Both the position numbers and the translations under genes were made by a program. A model generated the notes under the pieces. The model did no database searches and was not told where the DNA came from. It saw only the letters and a program-made list of their open reading frames with translations. A stretch of DNA of 64,000 bases from CAWJPY01 sp963844865 (GTDB taxonomy: Bacteria > Acidobacteriota > Thermoanaerobaculia > Thermoanaerobaculales > Sulfomarinibacteraceae): assembly GCA_963844865.1 (NCBI GenBank), contig CAWJPY010000003.1:1-64000 (forward strand). Reading direction: 5' to 3'. How positions within the stretch are numbered: position 1 is the first letter of the stretch; every line of letters begins with the position of its first letter. This document shows positions 17,919-27,396 of the stretch, one piece after another.

Positions 17919-20036
17919 TCAGGGAGCCGCGGGCGCGGGCCGGAGGTGGCGGTCGAAGAAATCGGCGGCGAGGTTGTAGGCCTTCAACCACGAGCGGTGG
18001 AGGAGGAAGCCGTGGACCTCGTCCGGGAAGACGCACTCCTCGAAGGGTGTCCCCTGGGCCCTGAGCGCCGCCGCGAGCCGCACGGTGTTGGAGAACTGCA
18101 CGTTGCGGTCGTCGTCGCCCTGGATGAGCAGCACCGGCGACCGCCAGGTCTTGACCGATGCGAGAGGCGAGGACTCCCAGGCGATGCGCGCCGCCTCGGG
18201 ATCGGCGTGGGGGTCGTAGTCCGGCTCCCAGTTCTTCATCTCCAGGTTCCAGTCGTGAACACCGTGCAGGTCCACGCCGGCGGCGAACAGGTCGGAGGCG
18301 CGGGCCAGGGCGAGGGCGGTGAGGTAGCCGCCGTAGCTCCCGCCCCAGGCGCCGATGTGGGAGCCGTCCACGTCCGGCCGGCCGCGCAGGTAGAGCCCCG
18401 CGCCCTCGACGTCGTTGAACTCGCTGGCGCCGTCGGCCCCATAGTGGACGGCCTCGCGGAAGTCGAGCCCGTAGCCGATCCCGCTGCGGTAGTTCACCGA
18501 CAGCACGACGTAACCGAGGCTCGCCAGGTACTGGTTCATGGCGTAGGCGTTGGAGTAGTAGCTCATGTAGTGCCAGCCGAGCAGCATCTGCCGTTGCGAG
18601 CCGCCGTGGAAGAAGACGACGGCGGGGTGCTCGGCGCCCGCCGCCGAGGACGCGGGCAGGAAGAGCTGGGCGTGGATCTTCATGCCGTCGGCGGCGTCGA
18701 TGATCACCTGCCGCGGCACCGCCAGCTTCGCCGCGGGGAAGTCCGTGGGGATCATCTGCGGCGCCAGGTCACGCAGCTCGCCGTCGCCGGTGACGACGGC
18801 GGGGCGCAGGGGCAGCCGGGCATCCGCGTGGAGGACCGCGAGCGTCCCATCCGGTGCCAGAACGGGGATGACCTCGAGGCCGTCTCCACGGGTGAGCTGG
18901 CGGGGCGTGCCGCCGTCCGGCGCGACCTCCCACAGGTGCCGGCGGTCGATGTCTCCCTGGTTCGACGAGTAGACCAGGGTGCGGCGGTCGTGGCCGAGGG
19001 CGACGAAGTCCACCTCGAAGCTGCCGGGGGTGAGGGTCGTCGCCTCTCCGCCGCCCACCGGCACCGAGTAGAGGTGGAGCCAGCCGTCGCCTTCCCAGGG
19101 AAACACGACCCGGTCGCCGGCGGTCCAGAAGAGCTGGTGGTCCGACTCGATGTGCCGGAACACACTGCCCGGGCCTTCGTTGGCCCGCCAGATCTCGCGG
19201 CCCTCTCCGCTCGAGACATCGACGACGCGGATGGACCACGGCGTCCCCTTCCGTCTCGGTTTGAACTCGACTCCCGCCGTGTCCGGTGGGATGCGGAGGA
19301 AGGCGAGGGACCGGCCGTCGGGCGACCACACCGGCTCGCGATCGATCTCGGTGGAGGGGTCGAGGTAGCGCAGCGACTGCTGCGCGAACGAGTAGAGACC
19401 GATGAACCCGTGATCGCCGCGGTTGCTGGCGAAGGCGAGCGACGCTCCGTCGGGCGACCAGGCGAGCGACCCGGGGCGGCCGCGGCCGTGGAAGAGCTGC
19501 ACCGGCTCGGCCTCGGCGTCGTCCAGCTTCAGAGTCCAGATCTGATCGTCCTTGATGAAGGCAATGGTGGAGCCGTCGGGAGACACGTGGGGTGCGCGCC
19601 CCGCGGCCAGCTTGCGCGCGTCGCCCCCATCGGCCGCGACGATCCAGATCTCCTGCTCCACTCCCGAGGGCAGGAGTGCGGGGTTGACGGGCGGTCTGTG
19701 GGGGAACTCGAGGTCGCCGCCGCGTACATACACGATCCGCTCCCCGTTCACCGCCCAGGAGACGTGCCCGATCTCGATGCCGTCGTCCGCGTCGTCGGCG
19801 GTGACGCGATGTGAGACGTACGCCCCGTCTCCGGGCTCCGCGACCCAGATGTTGCGCCGGCCCTCCCGGTTGGCGACCCAGAGGAAGCGGCCCCCCTCCG
19901 GCGCGGCCTCGAGGTCGGAGGCGAAGGGCGCGCTCATCACCTGCTCGAGCGTGAAGCTCGGCGCCGCGACGGAGGCGGCGGGCAGCAGAAGGAAGAAGAG
20001 TGAGACGACGACACACACGGCGGATCTCTGCTTCAT
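17919..20036 (-). CDS. Secreted S9 family (prolyl oligopeptidase/DPP-type) peptidase
   Basis: A 705-residue exported serine peptidase. The signal peptide is MKQRSAVCVVVSLFFLLLPA with cleavage near VAA. Residues ~40-430 form a WD40-like/DPP beta-propeller with repeats such as HVSPDGSTIAFIKDD, LAWSPDGASLAFASNRGD, VWSPDGRSLAFLR and LVYSSNQGDIDRRHLWEV. The C-terminal ~250 residues are the alpha/beta hydrolase: PAVVFFHGGSQRQ, the nucleophile Ser567 in GAWGGSYGGYL, Asp in LIQGDDDRNV and His in PDEVHGFLLHR. It probably cleaves short peptides in the periplasm or outside the cell, completing the proteolysis begun by the neighbouring S8 and M6 proteases. A TACACT hexamer at 20083-20088 (minus strand) may be the -10 box. 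Confidence 0.93.
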   Translation of the reverse strand: MKQRSAVCVVVSLFFLLLPAASVAAPSFTLEQVMSAPFASDLEAAPEGGRFLWVANREGRRNIWVAEPGDGAYVSHRVTADDADDGIEIGHVSWAVNGERIVYVRGGDLEFPHRPPVNPALLPSGVEQEIWIVAADGGDARKLAAGRAPHVSPDGSTIAFIKDDQIWTLKLDDAEAEPVQLFHGRGRPGSLAWSPDGASLAFASNRGDHGFIGLYSFAQQSLRYLDPSTEIDREPVWSPDGRSLAFLRIPPDTAGVEFKPRRKGTPWSIRVVDVSSGEGREIWRANEGPGSVFRHIESDHQLFWTAGDRVVFPWEGDGWLHLYSVPVGGGEATTLTPGSFEVDFVALGHDRRTLVYSSNQGDIDRRHLWEVAPDGGTPRQLTRGDGLEVIPVLAPDGTLAVLHADARLPLRPAVVTGDGELRDLAPQMIPTDFPAAKLAVPRQVIIDAADGMKIHAQLFLPASSAAGAEHPAVVFFHGGSQRQMLLGWHYMSYYSNAYAMNQYLASLGYVVLSVNYRSGIGYGLDFREAVHYGADGASEFNDVEGAGLYLRGRPDVDGSHIGAWGGSYGGYLTALALARASDLFAAGVDLHGVHDWNLEMKNWEPDYDPHADPEAARIAWESSPLASVKTWRSPVLLIQGDDDRNVQFSNTVRLAAALRAQGTPFEECVFPDEVHGFLLHRSWLKAYNLAADFFDRHLRPAPAAP

Positions 20037-20262
20037 GGACGACTCCGTCAGTCCGAAAAGACGATCATTGGAGGCGAGATGGAGTGTAGCAGGGGCGCCT
20101 GAGCCGCATGGGTCCCCGCCGCCCCGACCGCACCTGACCGCCCCTCCTCTCTCCGCGGTCGTTTGCGACCATCGGCCCCGCGACCTACATTCAACCCACT
20201 GACAACAGGCCAGAGGGCCCGGTGGTGTCACCGCGTGCACCCTACGGGCGGGGAGGTCAGCC

Positions 20263-21663
20263 ATGCGCGAGCTGATGCGAGTCACTTACTACCTGGGGAT
20301 CGTCCTCCTGCTGGGATCGCTGCCTGCGGCGGCCGCCGACACGCCGCAGGGGGTCTCGCCGGGCGGCATCGATCGTATTGCACCCATTCAGGGTCCGTGC
20401 CCGACCTTCAACTGGCAGGCCGCTGCCGACGCGGCCGGCTACGAGGTGGTCGTGTACCGGATCGGGAGGCCTGGCGAGGTGGATCCGGACCGCGAGCCCA
20501 CCCTGTCCGAGGAAGAGCGAATCATGTCCCTCGAGCTTCCGGCGGGGGTCAACGGGTGGACGCCCGCCGCCGACGAGTGCTTCCAGCCCGACACGTGCTA
20601 CGCCTGGTTCGTGCGCTCGCTGGAGGCGGGAGCGGGCGGCGCGCTCACAGCGGGAGCATGGTCCCGGGGCAGGTTCTTCCAGACCCCGGCAGAGCCGTCC
20701 CCCTCGGACATCGCTCGGGCAGCGCGGGTGCTCCGACGCTACCTGGAGAGGGGCGGTTCCCTCGATGCCCTGGAGGAAGCCGGCGTCACGTCCGCCGGCG
20801 ACGAAGGCGCGCCAAGCACGGCGATCCGAGCACGGCCGCGGCTCGTGCCGGCCGCGACGGCCAAGTCGGTCAGCACGGGCACGACCGCCATCAGGGGCAC
20901 GATCAGCGACGTCGTCGGTGAGACCTATGGCGTGGTGGGAATCAACAGCTCATCCACCGGGGCGGGGGTCGGTGCCGCCAACACCTCCGGCGGCGCTGAC
21001 CTGGTGCTGGACGGCAGCGCGCAGGCGGCGGTCAGCGCACTCCTCACCGAGTCCACGCTGAACCGCCCGTCGGGTGCGGCCCAGACCTTCAACGTCCGCA
21101 ACTCGACTGGGGGTGGGATGACGCTCCAGGTGGACGGCGTCGACGTCGTCACCACGCTGACCGACAGCGACACGACCTACTCCGCCGGCTACGGGCTGGG
21201 CCTGGCGGGAACCACCTTCCAGGTCGATGTCGCCGACTTCAGTGCGCCTCCGGTCATGGCGTTGGACTCCGCGCCGTTCACCCTCACCACCGACTACCAG
21301 GACATGCTGTCGGCGACCATTTCGATTCCTGCCAGCGGGCACGTGATCGCACACGCCACGGCGCAGTGCGACTTCCTCAATCCCGATCCGTCGACGAACC
21401 CGTTGGCCGAGTCCTTCAGCTTCCTGTGTCGCACCGCCGACACGAACGCCTCGAGCGAATGCACCGCGGCGCGGTTGTCGTTCGCCCTGAGAAACTGGGC
21501 GACCACGGGACCCGTCTCCAAGACCGTGGCGTTCACCAACCTGCTGCCGCACTACGACAGCGGCGGCCCCAAGACCGTCTACTGGAACATCAAGGTCTTC
21601 GGCCCGGAAGACACCGTCGAGTGCTACCAGCGGTCCCTGGTGTTGCAGTACGTACCCGATTGA
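20263..21663 (+). CDS. Exported hypothetical protein with fibre-like central region
   Basis: A 466-residue protein of unknown function. The signal peptide is residues 1-26 (YYLGIVLLLGSLPAAAA). Residues ~35-150 resemble a fibronectin-III-like fold used in secreted proteins (GPCPTFNWQAAADAAGYEVV; CYAWFVRSLE). Residues ~155-200 are Ala/Arg-rich. Residues ~205-270 have the repetitive Gly/Ser/Thr pattern of tail-fibre or collagen-like head proteins: TAIRGTISDVVGETYGVVG, NSSSTGAGVGAANTSGGADL, DGSAQAAVSALLTESTLN. The C-terminal ~150 residues look like a compact beta-domain with paired Cys (AQCDFLNPD, FLCRTAD, SECTAARL, VECYQRS). Similar 'VxGxTxSxxGxGVxG' regions occur in surface proteins of uncultured bacteria. 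Probably a surface or extracellular structural protein. Confidence 0.75.
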   Translation: MRELMRVTYYLGIVLLLGSLPAAAADTPQGVSPGGIDRIAPIQGPCPTFNWQAAADAAGYEVVVYRIGRPGEVDPDREPTLSEEERIMSLELPAGVNGWTPAADECFQPDTCYAWFVRSLEAGAGGALTAGAWSRGRFFQTPAEPSPSDIARAARVLRRYLERGGSLDALEEAGVTSAGDEGAPSTAIRARPRLVPAATAKSVSTGTTAIRGTISDVVGETYGVVGINSSSTGAGVGAANTSGGADLVLDGSAQAAVSALLTESTLNRPSGAAQTFNVRNSTGGGMTLQVDGVDVVTTLTDSDTTYSAGYGLGLAGTTFQVDVADFSAPPVMALDSAPFTLTTDYQDMLSATISIPASGHVIAHATAQCDFLNPDPSTNPLAESFSFLCRTADTNASSECTAARLSFALRNWATTGPVSKTVAFTNLLPHYDSGGPKTVYWNIKVFGPEDTVECYQRSLVLQYVPD

Positions 21664-21780
21664 GCGGGCACGCTCTGGCTACGAGGCGCGTGATCCACCG
21701 CGAAGCCTGCACGCGGCGGAACGCTCCGCGCAGCGGGAAGGTCGACGAGTCGGGCCACGGGGTGGGCGTAGACTCGCGTC

Positions 21781-22686
21781 ATGAGCTCTCTGGCGGTGAA
21801 GGATGCGCACAAGCGGTTCGGCGAGGTCGTCGCTCTCGACGGCGTCTCGCTGGAGCTGCACGCGGGCGAGCTGCTGGGCCTGCTGGGGCCCAACGGTGCC
21901 GGCAAGACGACCCTGGTGCGGGCCATCGCAGGTCGGGTCCGGCTGGACGGCGGCACCATCGAGGTCCTGGGATCGTCTGTGGACGCCCCCTCGACCGGCG
22001 CCCTCGGGGTGGTGCCTCAGGAGGTCGCGGTCTACCCCCTGCTCACGGCCCGCGAGAACCTGGAGGTGTTCGGGCGTCTCCACGGGGTGAAAGGGGCCGC
22101 CCTCGGGGAGGTGGTCCGGTGGGCGCTGGAGTGGACGGGTCTCGCCGGCCGCTCATCGGAGCCGGTGGAGCGCTTCTCGGGCGGCATGCGCAGGCGGCTC
22201 AACATCGCCTGCGGCGTGCTCCATCGGCCGCGGGTGGTGCTCCTGGATGAGCCCACCGTGGGCGTCGACCCCCAGAGCCGGGAGCGCATCTACGAGATGC
22301 TCGGCGCCCTGCGTGAGGACGGCGCCGCTCTGCTGCTCACCACCCACCAGCTCGAGGAGGCCGAGTCGCGGTGCGACCGCGTGGTCATCATCGACCACGG
22401 CCGAGGTGTGGGCGCAGGGACCGTGGCGGAGCTGACCGCCGCGACCTTCGGCGATCATCACGAGGTGACGGTGGAGGTGGACCGCGTCCCCGACCCGTTG
22501 CCTGCCGGGCTCGCGCTCTCGGGCGACCACTCGCTGCACGCCACGGTGGCCGACGTGGCCGAGGAGGTGCCGCGCCTCCTCGCCGCGCTCGCCGCAGCGG
22601 GATCCGCCAGCCACGGCCTCCAGGTGCGTCGGCCGGGGTTGGCCGGCGTGTTCATCCACCTCACGGGACGGGAGCTGCGGGAATGA
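21781..22686 (+). CDS. ABC transporter ATP-binding protein
   Basis: A 301-residue ATPase with Walker A GPNGAGKTT, Q-loop VVPQEVAVYP, signature FSGGMRRRLNIACG, Walker B VVLLDEPTVGVDP and H-loop TTHQLEEAE. The C-terminal ~80 residues form the extra domain typical of drug/lipid exporters of the DrrA/NatA/CcmA type. It acts at the cytoplasmic face with the permease encoded next. The permease start overlaps its stop by 4 nt (ATGA), indicating translational coupling. Substrate not identifiable; the partner resembles Na+/lipid/antibiotic exporters. Confidence 0.93.
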   Translation: MSSLAVKDAHKRFGEVVALDGVSLELHAGELLGLLGPNGAGKTTLVRAIAGRVRLDGGTIEVLGSSVDAPSTGALGVVPQEVAVYPLLTARENLEVFGRLHGVKGAALGEVVRWALEWTGLAGRSSEPVERFSGGMRRRLNIACGVLHRPRVVLLDEPTVGVDPQSRERIYEMLGALREDGAALLLTTHQLEEAESRCDRVVIIDHGRGVGAGTVAELTAATFGDHHEVTVEVDRVPDPLPAGLALSGDHSLHATVADVAEEVPRLLAALAAAGSASHGLQVRRPGLAGVFIHLTGRELRE

Positions 22687-23981
22687 TCGGCACCGTGATC
22701 CGCATCAGCCTCATCAACCTCCGCCGCGACCGGGTGGCGCAGGTCATGACCTTCCTGCTCCCCATCCTCTTCTTCTCCATCTTCGCCATGGTCTTCGGAG
22801 GCGCTTCGGGGTCCACCACCCCGAAGGTGAAGCTGGCCGTGGTGGACGAGGACCACTCCGAGCTGAGCCGGCGGCTCCTCGCCGGCCTCGAGCGGGAGAC
22901 GTCCCTGGCCGTGCGCACCACGACCCGGGCGAAGGAGGGCGTCGAGCCCACACCCCTCGACCGCGACGCCGCCCGCGAGCTGGTGCGCACGGGTGCGGTG
23001 CCGGTGGCGTTGGTGCTGCCGGCGGGCCTCGGCTCATCCGGCATGACCTTCTTCGGAGGCGAGGCCAAGGTGCTCCTCCTGGCGGACGTGTCCGACCCCA
23101 TCGCGCCCCAGGTCGTGAACGGGCTGCTGCAGAAGGTGGCCATGACCGCGGCCCCGGACCTGATGATGTCCTCCGGCCTCGACCTCTTCGAGACGAACGC
23201 CGGAGCCTTCACTCCCGAGCAGCGCGCGGCGGTGGACACCTGGCTCCCGCAGCTTCGGGAACGGGCCGAGGAGGACGTGTCGGGGCGCGACGGCGAGGCG
23301 ACCGGCACGGACGGCGGAGCCATGCAGGGGATCATCGCCACCGACGTGGTGGACGTGATGCGCGAGGAGCATGAGAACAAGCCGATCATCGCCTTCTACG
23401 CCGCCGGTATCGGCGTCATGTTCCTGCTGTTCGCGACCGCCGGAGCCGGCGGGGCGCTCATCGAGGAGAAGGAGTCCGGCACCCTGGAGCGGCTGCTCTC
23501 GTCCCGCCTCGGCATGGGGCGGCTCGTGGCCGGCAAGTGGCTCTACCTCCTGCTGCTGGGCTCTGCCCAGCTCACGGTGATGTTCCTCTGGGGGCAGGTG
23601 GTGTTCGGCCTCGACCTGGCCGGCCACCTCGCCGGCTTCGCGATCATGACCGTCGCCACGGCGGCAGCCGCAGCCGCGTTCGGCCTGGTGCTGGCCGCCG
23701 CCTGCCGCACCCGCGGCCAGCTCGCGGGGATCTCGACCATCCTCATCCTCGTCATGTCGGCGGTCGGCGGCAGCATGTTCCCCCGCTACCTGATGCCGGA
23801 ATCCATGCAGAGGTTGGGTCTGCTCACCTTCAACGGCTGGGCGCTGGACGGCTTCACCAAGGTGTTCTGGCGGGACCTGCCCCTGATTGCGCTGTGGCCT
23901 CAGGTGGGGGTGTTGGCCGCCATCACGGTGGCCCTTCTGGCCCTCACACGCATCCTCGCCAGAACCTGGGAGCGCATCTGA
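22683..23981 (+). CDS. ABC-2 type transporter permease
   Basis: A 432-residue permease of the ABC-2 (YhaP/NatB-like) class. One N-terminal transmembrane helix (VMTFLLPILFFSIFAMVFGG) is followed by a ~200-residue periplasmic domain (KVKLAVVDEDHSELSRRLL; LLADVSDPIAPQVVNGLLQK) and then five to six C-terminal helices. The ABC-2 signature EEKESGTLERLLSSRLGMGR leads into the membrane bundle, and FNGWALDGFTKVFW is near the end. Coupled by the ATGA overlap to the ATPase, it should form a homodimeric exporter. Confidence 0.92.
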   Translation: MIGTVIRISLINLRRDRVAQVMTFLLPILFFSIFAMVFGGASGSTTPKVKLAVVDEDHSELSRRLLAGLERETSLAVRTTTRAKEGVEPTPLDRDAARELVRTGAVPVALVLPAGLGSSGMTFFGGEAKVLLLADVSDPIAPQVVNGLLQKVAMTAAPDLMMSSGLDLFETNAGAFTPEQRAAVDTWLPQLRERAEEDVSGRDGEATGTDGGAMQGIIATDVVDVMREEHENKPIIAFYAAGIGVMFLLFATAGAGGALIEEKESGTLERLLSSRLGMGRLVAGKWLYLLLLGSAQLTVMFLWGQVVFGLDLAGHLAGFAIMTVATAAAAAAFGLVLAAACRTRGQLAGISTILILVMSAVGGSMFPRYLMPESMQRLGLLTFNGWALDGFTKVFWRDLPLIALWPQVGVLAAITVALLALTRILARTWERI

Positions 23982-24006
23982 CCGGCGGGGCGGCCCCGGC
24001 CCACTC

Positions 24007-24864
24007 CTATTTACTGCCGTCCCGCTTCGGGCGCGAGCCGTAGTCCGCGAAGGGATCGTCGCGACGGCGGACGGCCTCCCGGAAGCCCAGCTCGCGAGAT
24101 TGCTCCACGAAGTCGAGGCCCTCCTGGGTGTGGCGCGCGACCCCGTCCAGGAGCATGTTGAGGGTGCGCAGGGAGGCGATGCCCATGTTCTCCGCCACCT
24201 GGTTGGTCGAGAGCTTGATCATCTGCAGCTGGTTGAGGGGCAGCTTCGCCATGCGCACGGCCAGGTCCATGGCACGCCCCTCGAGCTCGTCCTCGGGAAC
24301 GGCCTCGAGGATGAGCCCGATCCGCGCCGCCTCCGGGGCGGGGATCTCGTCGCCGGTGAGCAGGTAGCGCTTCGCCTTCTCGAAACCGATGCGGTAGACC
24401 CACATCGCGGTGGTCGGCACGCCCCAGACCCGGGAGGCCGGGTAGCCGAAGACCGCCGTGTCGGCGGCCACGATCAGGTCGGCCCACAGCACGAGGTCGG
24501 TCCCGCCGCACAGGCACCAGCCCTGCACGGCCGCGAGGGTGGGCTTGGAGGCGTACCAGAGCTTCTGGTAGACGCCGACGAAGGTGGACATCACCTGGTA
24601 GTCCGCCACCGAGTCCCACACTCTTCCACTCTGCGCCTGCTCCGCCTGCAGCTCGGTGGACCAGTCGAGACCGTAGCCGGCGCAGAACGCCCGGCCCTCG
24701 GCGCGGAGCAGGATGACCTTCACCCCAGGGTCGGCGTCGGCCTCGTCGATGGCGGCGCCGAGCTCGTCCCGCAGCTCGGGCGTGATGGTGTTGTAGGCCT
24801 CGGGGCGGCAGAGCACGATCGACCGGACCTCGTCCCGGGTCTCGGTGCGCAACGTCGTCGCCAT
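24007..24864 (-). CDS. Enoyl-CoA hydratase/isomerase family protein
   Basis: A 285-residue crotonase-fold enzyme, cytoplasmic, expected to hydrate or isomerise enoyl-CoA thioesters. The oxyanion-hole segments are VILLRAEGRAFCAGYGLDW and VQGWCLCGGTDLVLWADLIV. In the second segment GWCLCGGTDLVL replaces the usual G-x-A-x-G-GG-E/L pattern, and the two Glu residues of classical hydratases are not both present, so a hydratase-only label is unsafe. LPLNQLQMIKLSTNQ lies in the C-terminal helical region. ATG 24864 follows GGGAGGGGAGG. It faces the ABC permease convergently (25 nt between stops). It fits the acyl-CoA metabolism theme of this region, but it is not directly linked in an operon. Confidence 0.85.
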   Translation of the reverse strand: MATTLRTETRDEVRSIVLCRPEAYNTITPELRDELGAAIDEADADPGVKVILLRAEGRAFCAGYGLDWSTELQAEQAQSGRVWDSVADYQVMSTFVGVYQKLWYASKPTLAAVQGWCLCGGTDLVLWADLIVAADTAVFGYPASRVWGVPTTAMWVYRIGFEKAKRYLLTGDEIPAPEAARIGLILEAVPEDELEGRAMDLAVRMAKLPLNQLQMIKLSTNQVAENMGIASLRTLNMLLDGVARHTQEGLDFVEQSRELGFREAVRRRDDPFADYGSRPKRDGSK

Positions 24865-24989
24865 TAGGTTCCTCCCCTCCCTCAAGCGTCACCGCCGCTG
24901 GACTGCGAGCATAACCTGCGGGCGCTCCGAGCCGCACGCCTCCGATCGGCGTGCAGGCGACGAGGCGACCGGTTGTCGGACGAGGACCT

Positions 24990-25220
24990 TCAGTCGACGG
25001 AGCCGCGGAGCCCCTGGGGCAGGCGCCCATGGATGCTCTCCATGGGGGTCTCAGCGAAGGCGACGAAGTACAGCGCGGCGAGGTTGACGAACGGGATCCA
25101 CATGATGATGGCGTACCAGCCCGGATAGCCCAGCTTGCGGCTGATCCTCCACACGGGAACGAAAATCACGAGCTGGATGAGGATCGTGAGGAACGTCAAC
25201 AACACAGGATCGAGCTTCAT
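24990..25220 (-). CDS. Small two-helix membrane protein
   Basis: A 76-residue protein with an excellent GGAGGGAGAT ribosome binding site before ATG 25220. Two hydrophobic segments are clear: LLTFLTILIQLVIFVPV (~6-23) and YAIIMWIPFVNLAALYFVAF (~36-56), separated by a short basic loop (WRISRKLGYPGW). The pattern resembles DUF5684/signal-peptidase-associated small membrane proteins (G-x-P-GW-x-x-(I/L)-x-PF-N), but no function can be assigned. Confidence 0.75.
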   Translation of the reverse strand: MKLDPVLLTFLTILIQLVIFVPVWRISRKLGYPGWYAIIMWIPFVNLAALYFVAFAETPMESIHGRLPQGLRGSVD

Positions 25221-25400
25221 GGCAGATCTCCCTCCGTTGCCGTGCCGGGTGCCCAAGCGGCGTGAAAGACCATCGCCCCCGATGATCGGGAATCCTATCT
25301 GGAGTTTACGAAAGTGGGCGTTCCATGTTCGCTGCACGTGCGGGTGGACATGCCGAGGCAGTGATCGCGACGCCGGACGCGGCCGCCATGGCTTCTTCCC

Positions 25401-26594
25401 TCACCCCTCGTTGCGGACCAGGAGCGCCACGCCCTGTCCGCCACCGAGGCACATTGTGGCCAGGCCGTGCTCCGAGCCCCGGCGACGCATCTCGTAGATC
25501 AGCTTGGTGAGGATCACGCCGCCGGTGGCGCTGATGGGGTGGCCGAGGGCGATGGCCCCGCCGTTGACGTTCACGCGCTCGAGGTCGAGACCCAGCTCCC
25601 GCACGCAGACCAGGGTCTGCACCGCGAAGGCCTCGTTGAGCTCGACCAGGTCGACGTCGTCGAGGGTCATCCCCGTCGCGGCCAGGAGCTTGCGAGTCGC
25701 GGGCACCGGCCCGATGCCCATGATGGCGGGCTCCACGCCCACCGACGCGTACCCGACGATGGACACCATGGGCGTCAGCCCGAGGGCGTGAGCCTTCTCC
25801 CGCGAGCAGACCACGTGCGCCGCGGCACCGTCGTTCATGCCACTGGAGTTGCCGGCGGTGACGGTGCCGTCCGCCTTGAAGACCGGGCGCAGGCGGGCCA
25901 GCTTCTCCAGGGTGGTGTCGGGGCGCGGGTGCTCGTCCACTGCGAAGAGCCGGGGCTCGCCCTTGCGTTGGGGGATCGGCACCGGCACGATCTGGTCGTC
26001 GAACAGGCCCTCTTCGAGGGCGTGGGCCGCACGCTGCTGGCTGAGCAGCGCGTACTCGTCCTGGTCGGAGCGGCTCACCCCGAAGCGGGTCACCAGCTCC
26101 TCGGCGGTCTGGCCCATGGTGAGCCCGCTCAGGGGGTCGAAGAGGACGAGCTGGTCCTGGAGCGTGCCGTGCCCCAGTCGTTGGCCCCAGCGCGCCGTGG
26201 GCAGCAGGTAGGCCGCGTTGGACATGTGCTCCACGCCGCCCGTGACCAGGACCTCTGCGTCGCCGGCCCTGATGGCCTGGGCGGCCAGGAACACGGTCTT
26301 CAGGGAGCCTCCACAGGCCTTGGCGATGGTGTAGGCGGGCACCTCGATGGGGATGCCGGCGTCCACCGCCACCGGCCTCGCCATGGTGGCCGGAAGCTGG
26401 CCGGTGCGGTACTGCTGGGCGAAGATCACCTCCTCGACGGCCGACGGCTCGATGCCGGCGCGCGCCATCACGTCCCGGATCACCAGGGCCGCCAGGTCGC
26501 GGTCGGTCACGCCCCGCAGGGAACCGCCAAAGGTGCCGACGGCGGTGCGCGATGCGCCGGCGATGACCACATCCGTCGGCTTCCTGGCAGTCAT
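25401..26594 (-). CDS. Acetyl-CoA C-acetyltransferase (thiolase)
   Basis: A 397-residue thiolase, normal length. It catalyses condensation or cleavage of acyl-CoA/acetyl-CoA in fatty-acid or ketone metabolism in the cytoplasm. The active-site residues are Cys94 (AKACGGSLKT), His in ALGHPISATGG and the second Cys in TMCLGGGQGVAL. NEAFA is present (VELNEAFAVQT). ATG 26594 is preceded by GAGGAG. It is transcribed alone. Another, more divergent thiolase lies at 35302, so the two probably act on different chain lengths or in opposite directions; this is inference. Confidence 0.94.
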   Translation of the reverse strand: MTARKPTDVVIAGASRTAVGTFGGSLRGVTDRDLAALVIRDVMARAGIEPSAVEEVIFAQQYRTGQLPATMARPVAVDAGIPIEVPAYTIAKACGGSLKTVFLAAQAIRAGDAEVLVTGGVEHMSNAAYLLPTARWGQRLGHGTLQDQLVLFDPLSGLTMGQTAEELVTRFGVSRSDQDEYALLSQQRAAHALEEGLFDDQIVPVPIPQRKGEPRLFAVDEHPRPDTTLEKLARLRPVFKADGTVTAGNSSGMNDGAAAHVVCSREKAHALGLTPMVSIVGYASVGVEPAIMGIGPVPATRKLLAATGMTLDDVDLVELNEAFAVQTLVCVRELGLDLERVNVNGGAIALGHPISATGGVILTKLIYEMRRRGSEHGLATMCLGGGQGVALLVRNEG

Positions 26595-26748
26595 GGGCCG
26601 CTCCTCTCTCGCTCCCGCCGAGTGCCGCAGCCGGGCGTGGGTCGAGCTTCGAGATCGAGCTGCGGCCAGATCCGGGCCCGGCGGACCACTGGGGTGCTGA
26701 GAGGCCATGCTACGGCGGCGGCCAGCCGCGGTCAACGACGCCTTCGTG

Positions 26749-26777
26749 TTGACAGCCCCCAGCCAATCAGCTACCAA
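26749..26777 (+). promoter_or_regulatory. Sigma-70 type promoter candidate
   Basis: TTGACA (26749-26754), a 17-nt spacer and TACCAA (26772-26777) lie in the 364-nt divergent gap between the thiolase and the membrane protein at 26959. It is about 180 nt upstream of that gene. The rest of the gap (26595-26958) shows nothing else except the ribosome binding site GGAGGGGG just before 26959. Confidence 0.5.
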
Positions 26778-26958
26778 TGAGGTGGTTCCAGTCCTCATGT
26801 CCGCACACCGGGTGCCCGGTGGGTGGAACGTTCGTGAGCGCAACGCGGAGCGGTCGTCGTCTCGCGCCGGCAGCTTCACAGGTGATCGCGGGGTTGCGAG
26901 CGGACATGGGCGACCGTAGCACCGGTCCGATCGGAGAGGACCGGAAGGTGGAGGGGGC

Positions 26959-27369
26959 ATGACCTTCGATCCCACAGAGTGGGCCTACGACACCTGGCGT
27001 CTGTTCTTCGCCGGCATGGCCCTGTGGAACCTGGCTCTGGCCCTGCCCGGAGTGATCGCACCGCGAGCCGGGGTGCGTGCCCTCTACGGCGTCGGCTCTC
27101 GCGACTTCCACACCTGGTTCCAGCACTGGATGGTGAGCACCATCCTGCTGTTCCTCGGCGCAGGCTACGGGCTGGTGGCCTGGGACCCCGCCGCCAACGT
27201 CGGCCTGGTCGCGCTCGGTCTGCTGGTCAAGGTGTACCTGGCCCTGACCCTGGTGGCGCTGCACCTGGGCGGGAAGGCCACGACCGGCGCCGCTCTGGTG
27301 GGTGTGACCGATCTCGTTTTCGCCGGCCTGTTCGCCGTCTACCTGTTCGGCGGCGCCAGGGCGGGATAG
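26959..27369 (+). CDS. Hypothetical four-helix membrane protein
   Basis: A 136-residue protein with four hydrophobic segments: LFFAGMALWNLALALPGVI, WMVSTILLFLGAGYGLVAW, VGLVALGLLVKVYLALTLVA and GVTDLVFAGLFAVYLFGG. No family name is recognised with confidence; DoxX-like or DUF4267-like small membrane proteins have a similar layout. Strong GGAGGGGG site before the ATG. The exported nitroreductase gene follows 27 nt after its stop, suggesting an operon. Confidence 0.75.
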   Translation: MTFDPTEWAYDTWRLFFAGMALWNLALALPGVIAPRAGVRALYGVGSRDFHTWFQHWMVSTILLFLGAGYGLVAWDPAANVGLVALGLLVKVYLALTLVALHLGGKATTGAALVGVTDLVFAGLFAVYLFGGARAG

Positions 27370-27396
27370 GACGCGACGACCTCGGGAGGTGATGCG

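Noticed and set aside
14958..19814. Very long open frame (1618 codons) on the plus strand
   Set aside because: It runs antisense to the ADOP permease and S9 peptidase, whose domains, motifs and ribosome binding sites are clear. High GC creates long antisense frames with His/Gly/Arg-rich translation and no recognisable motif.
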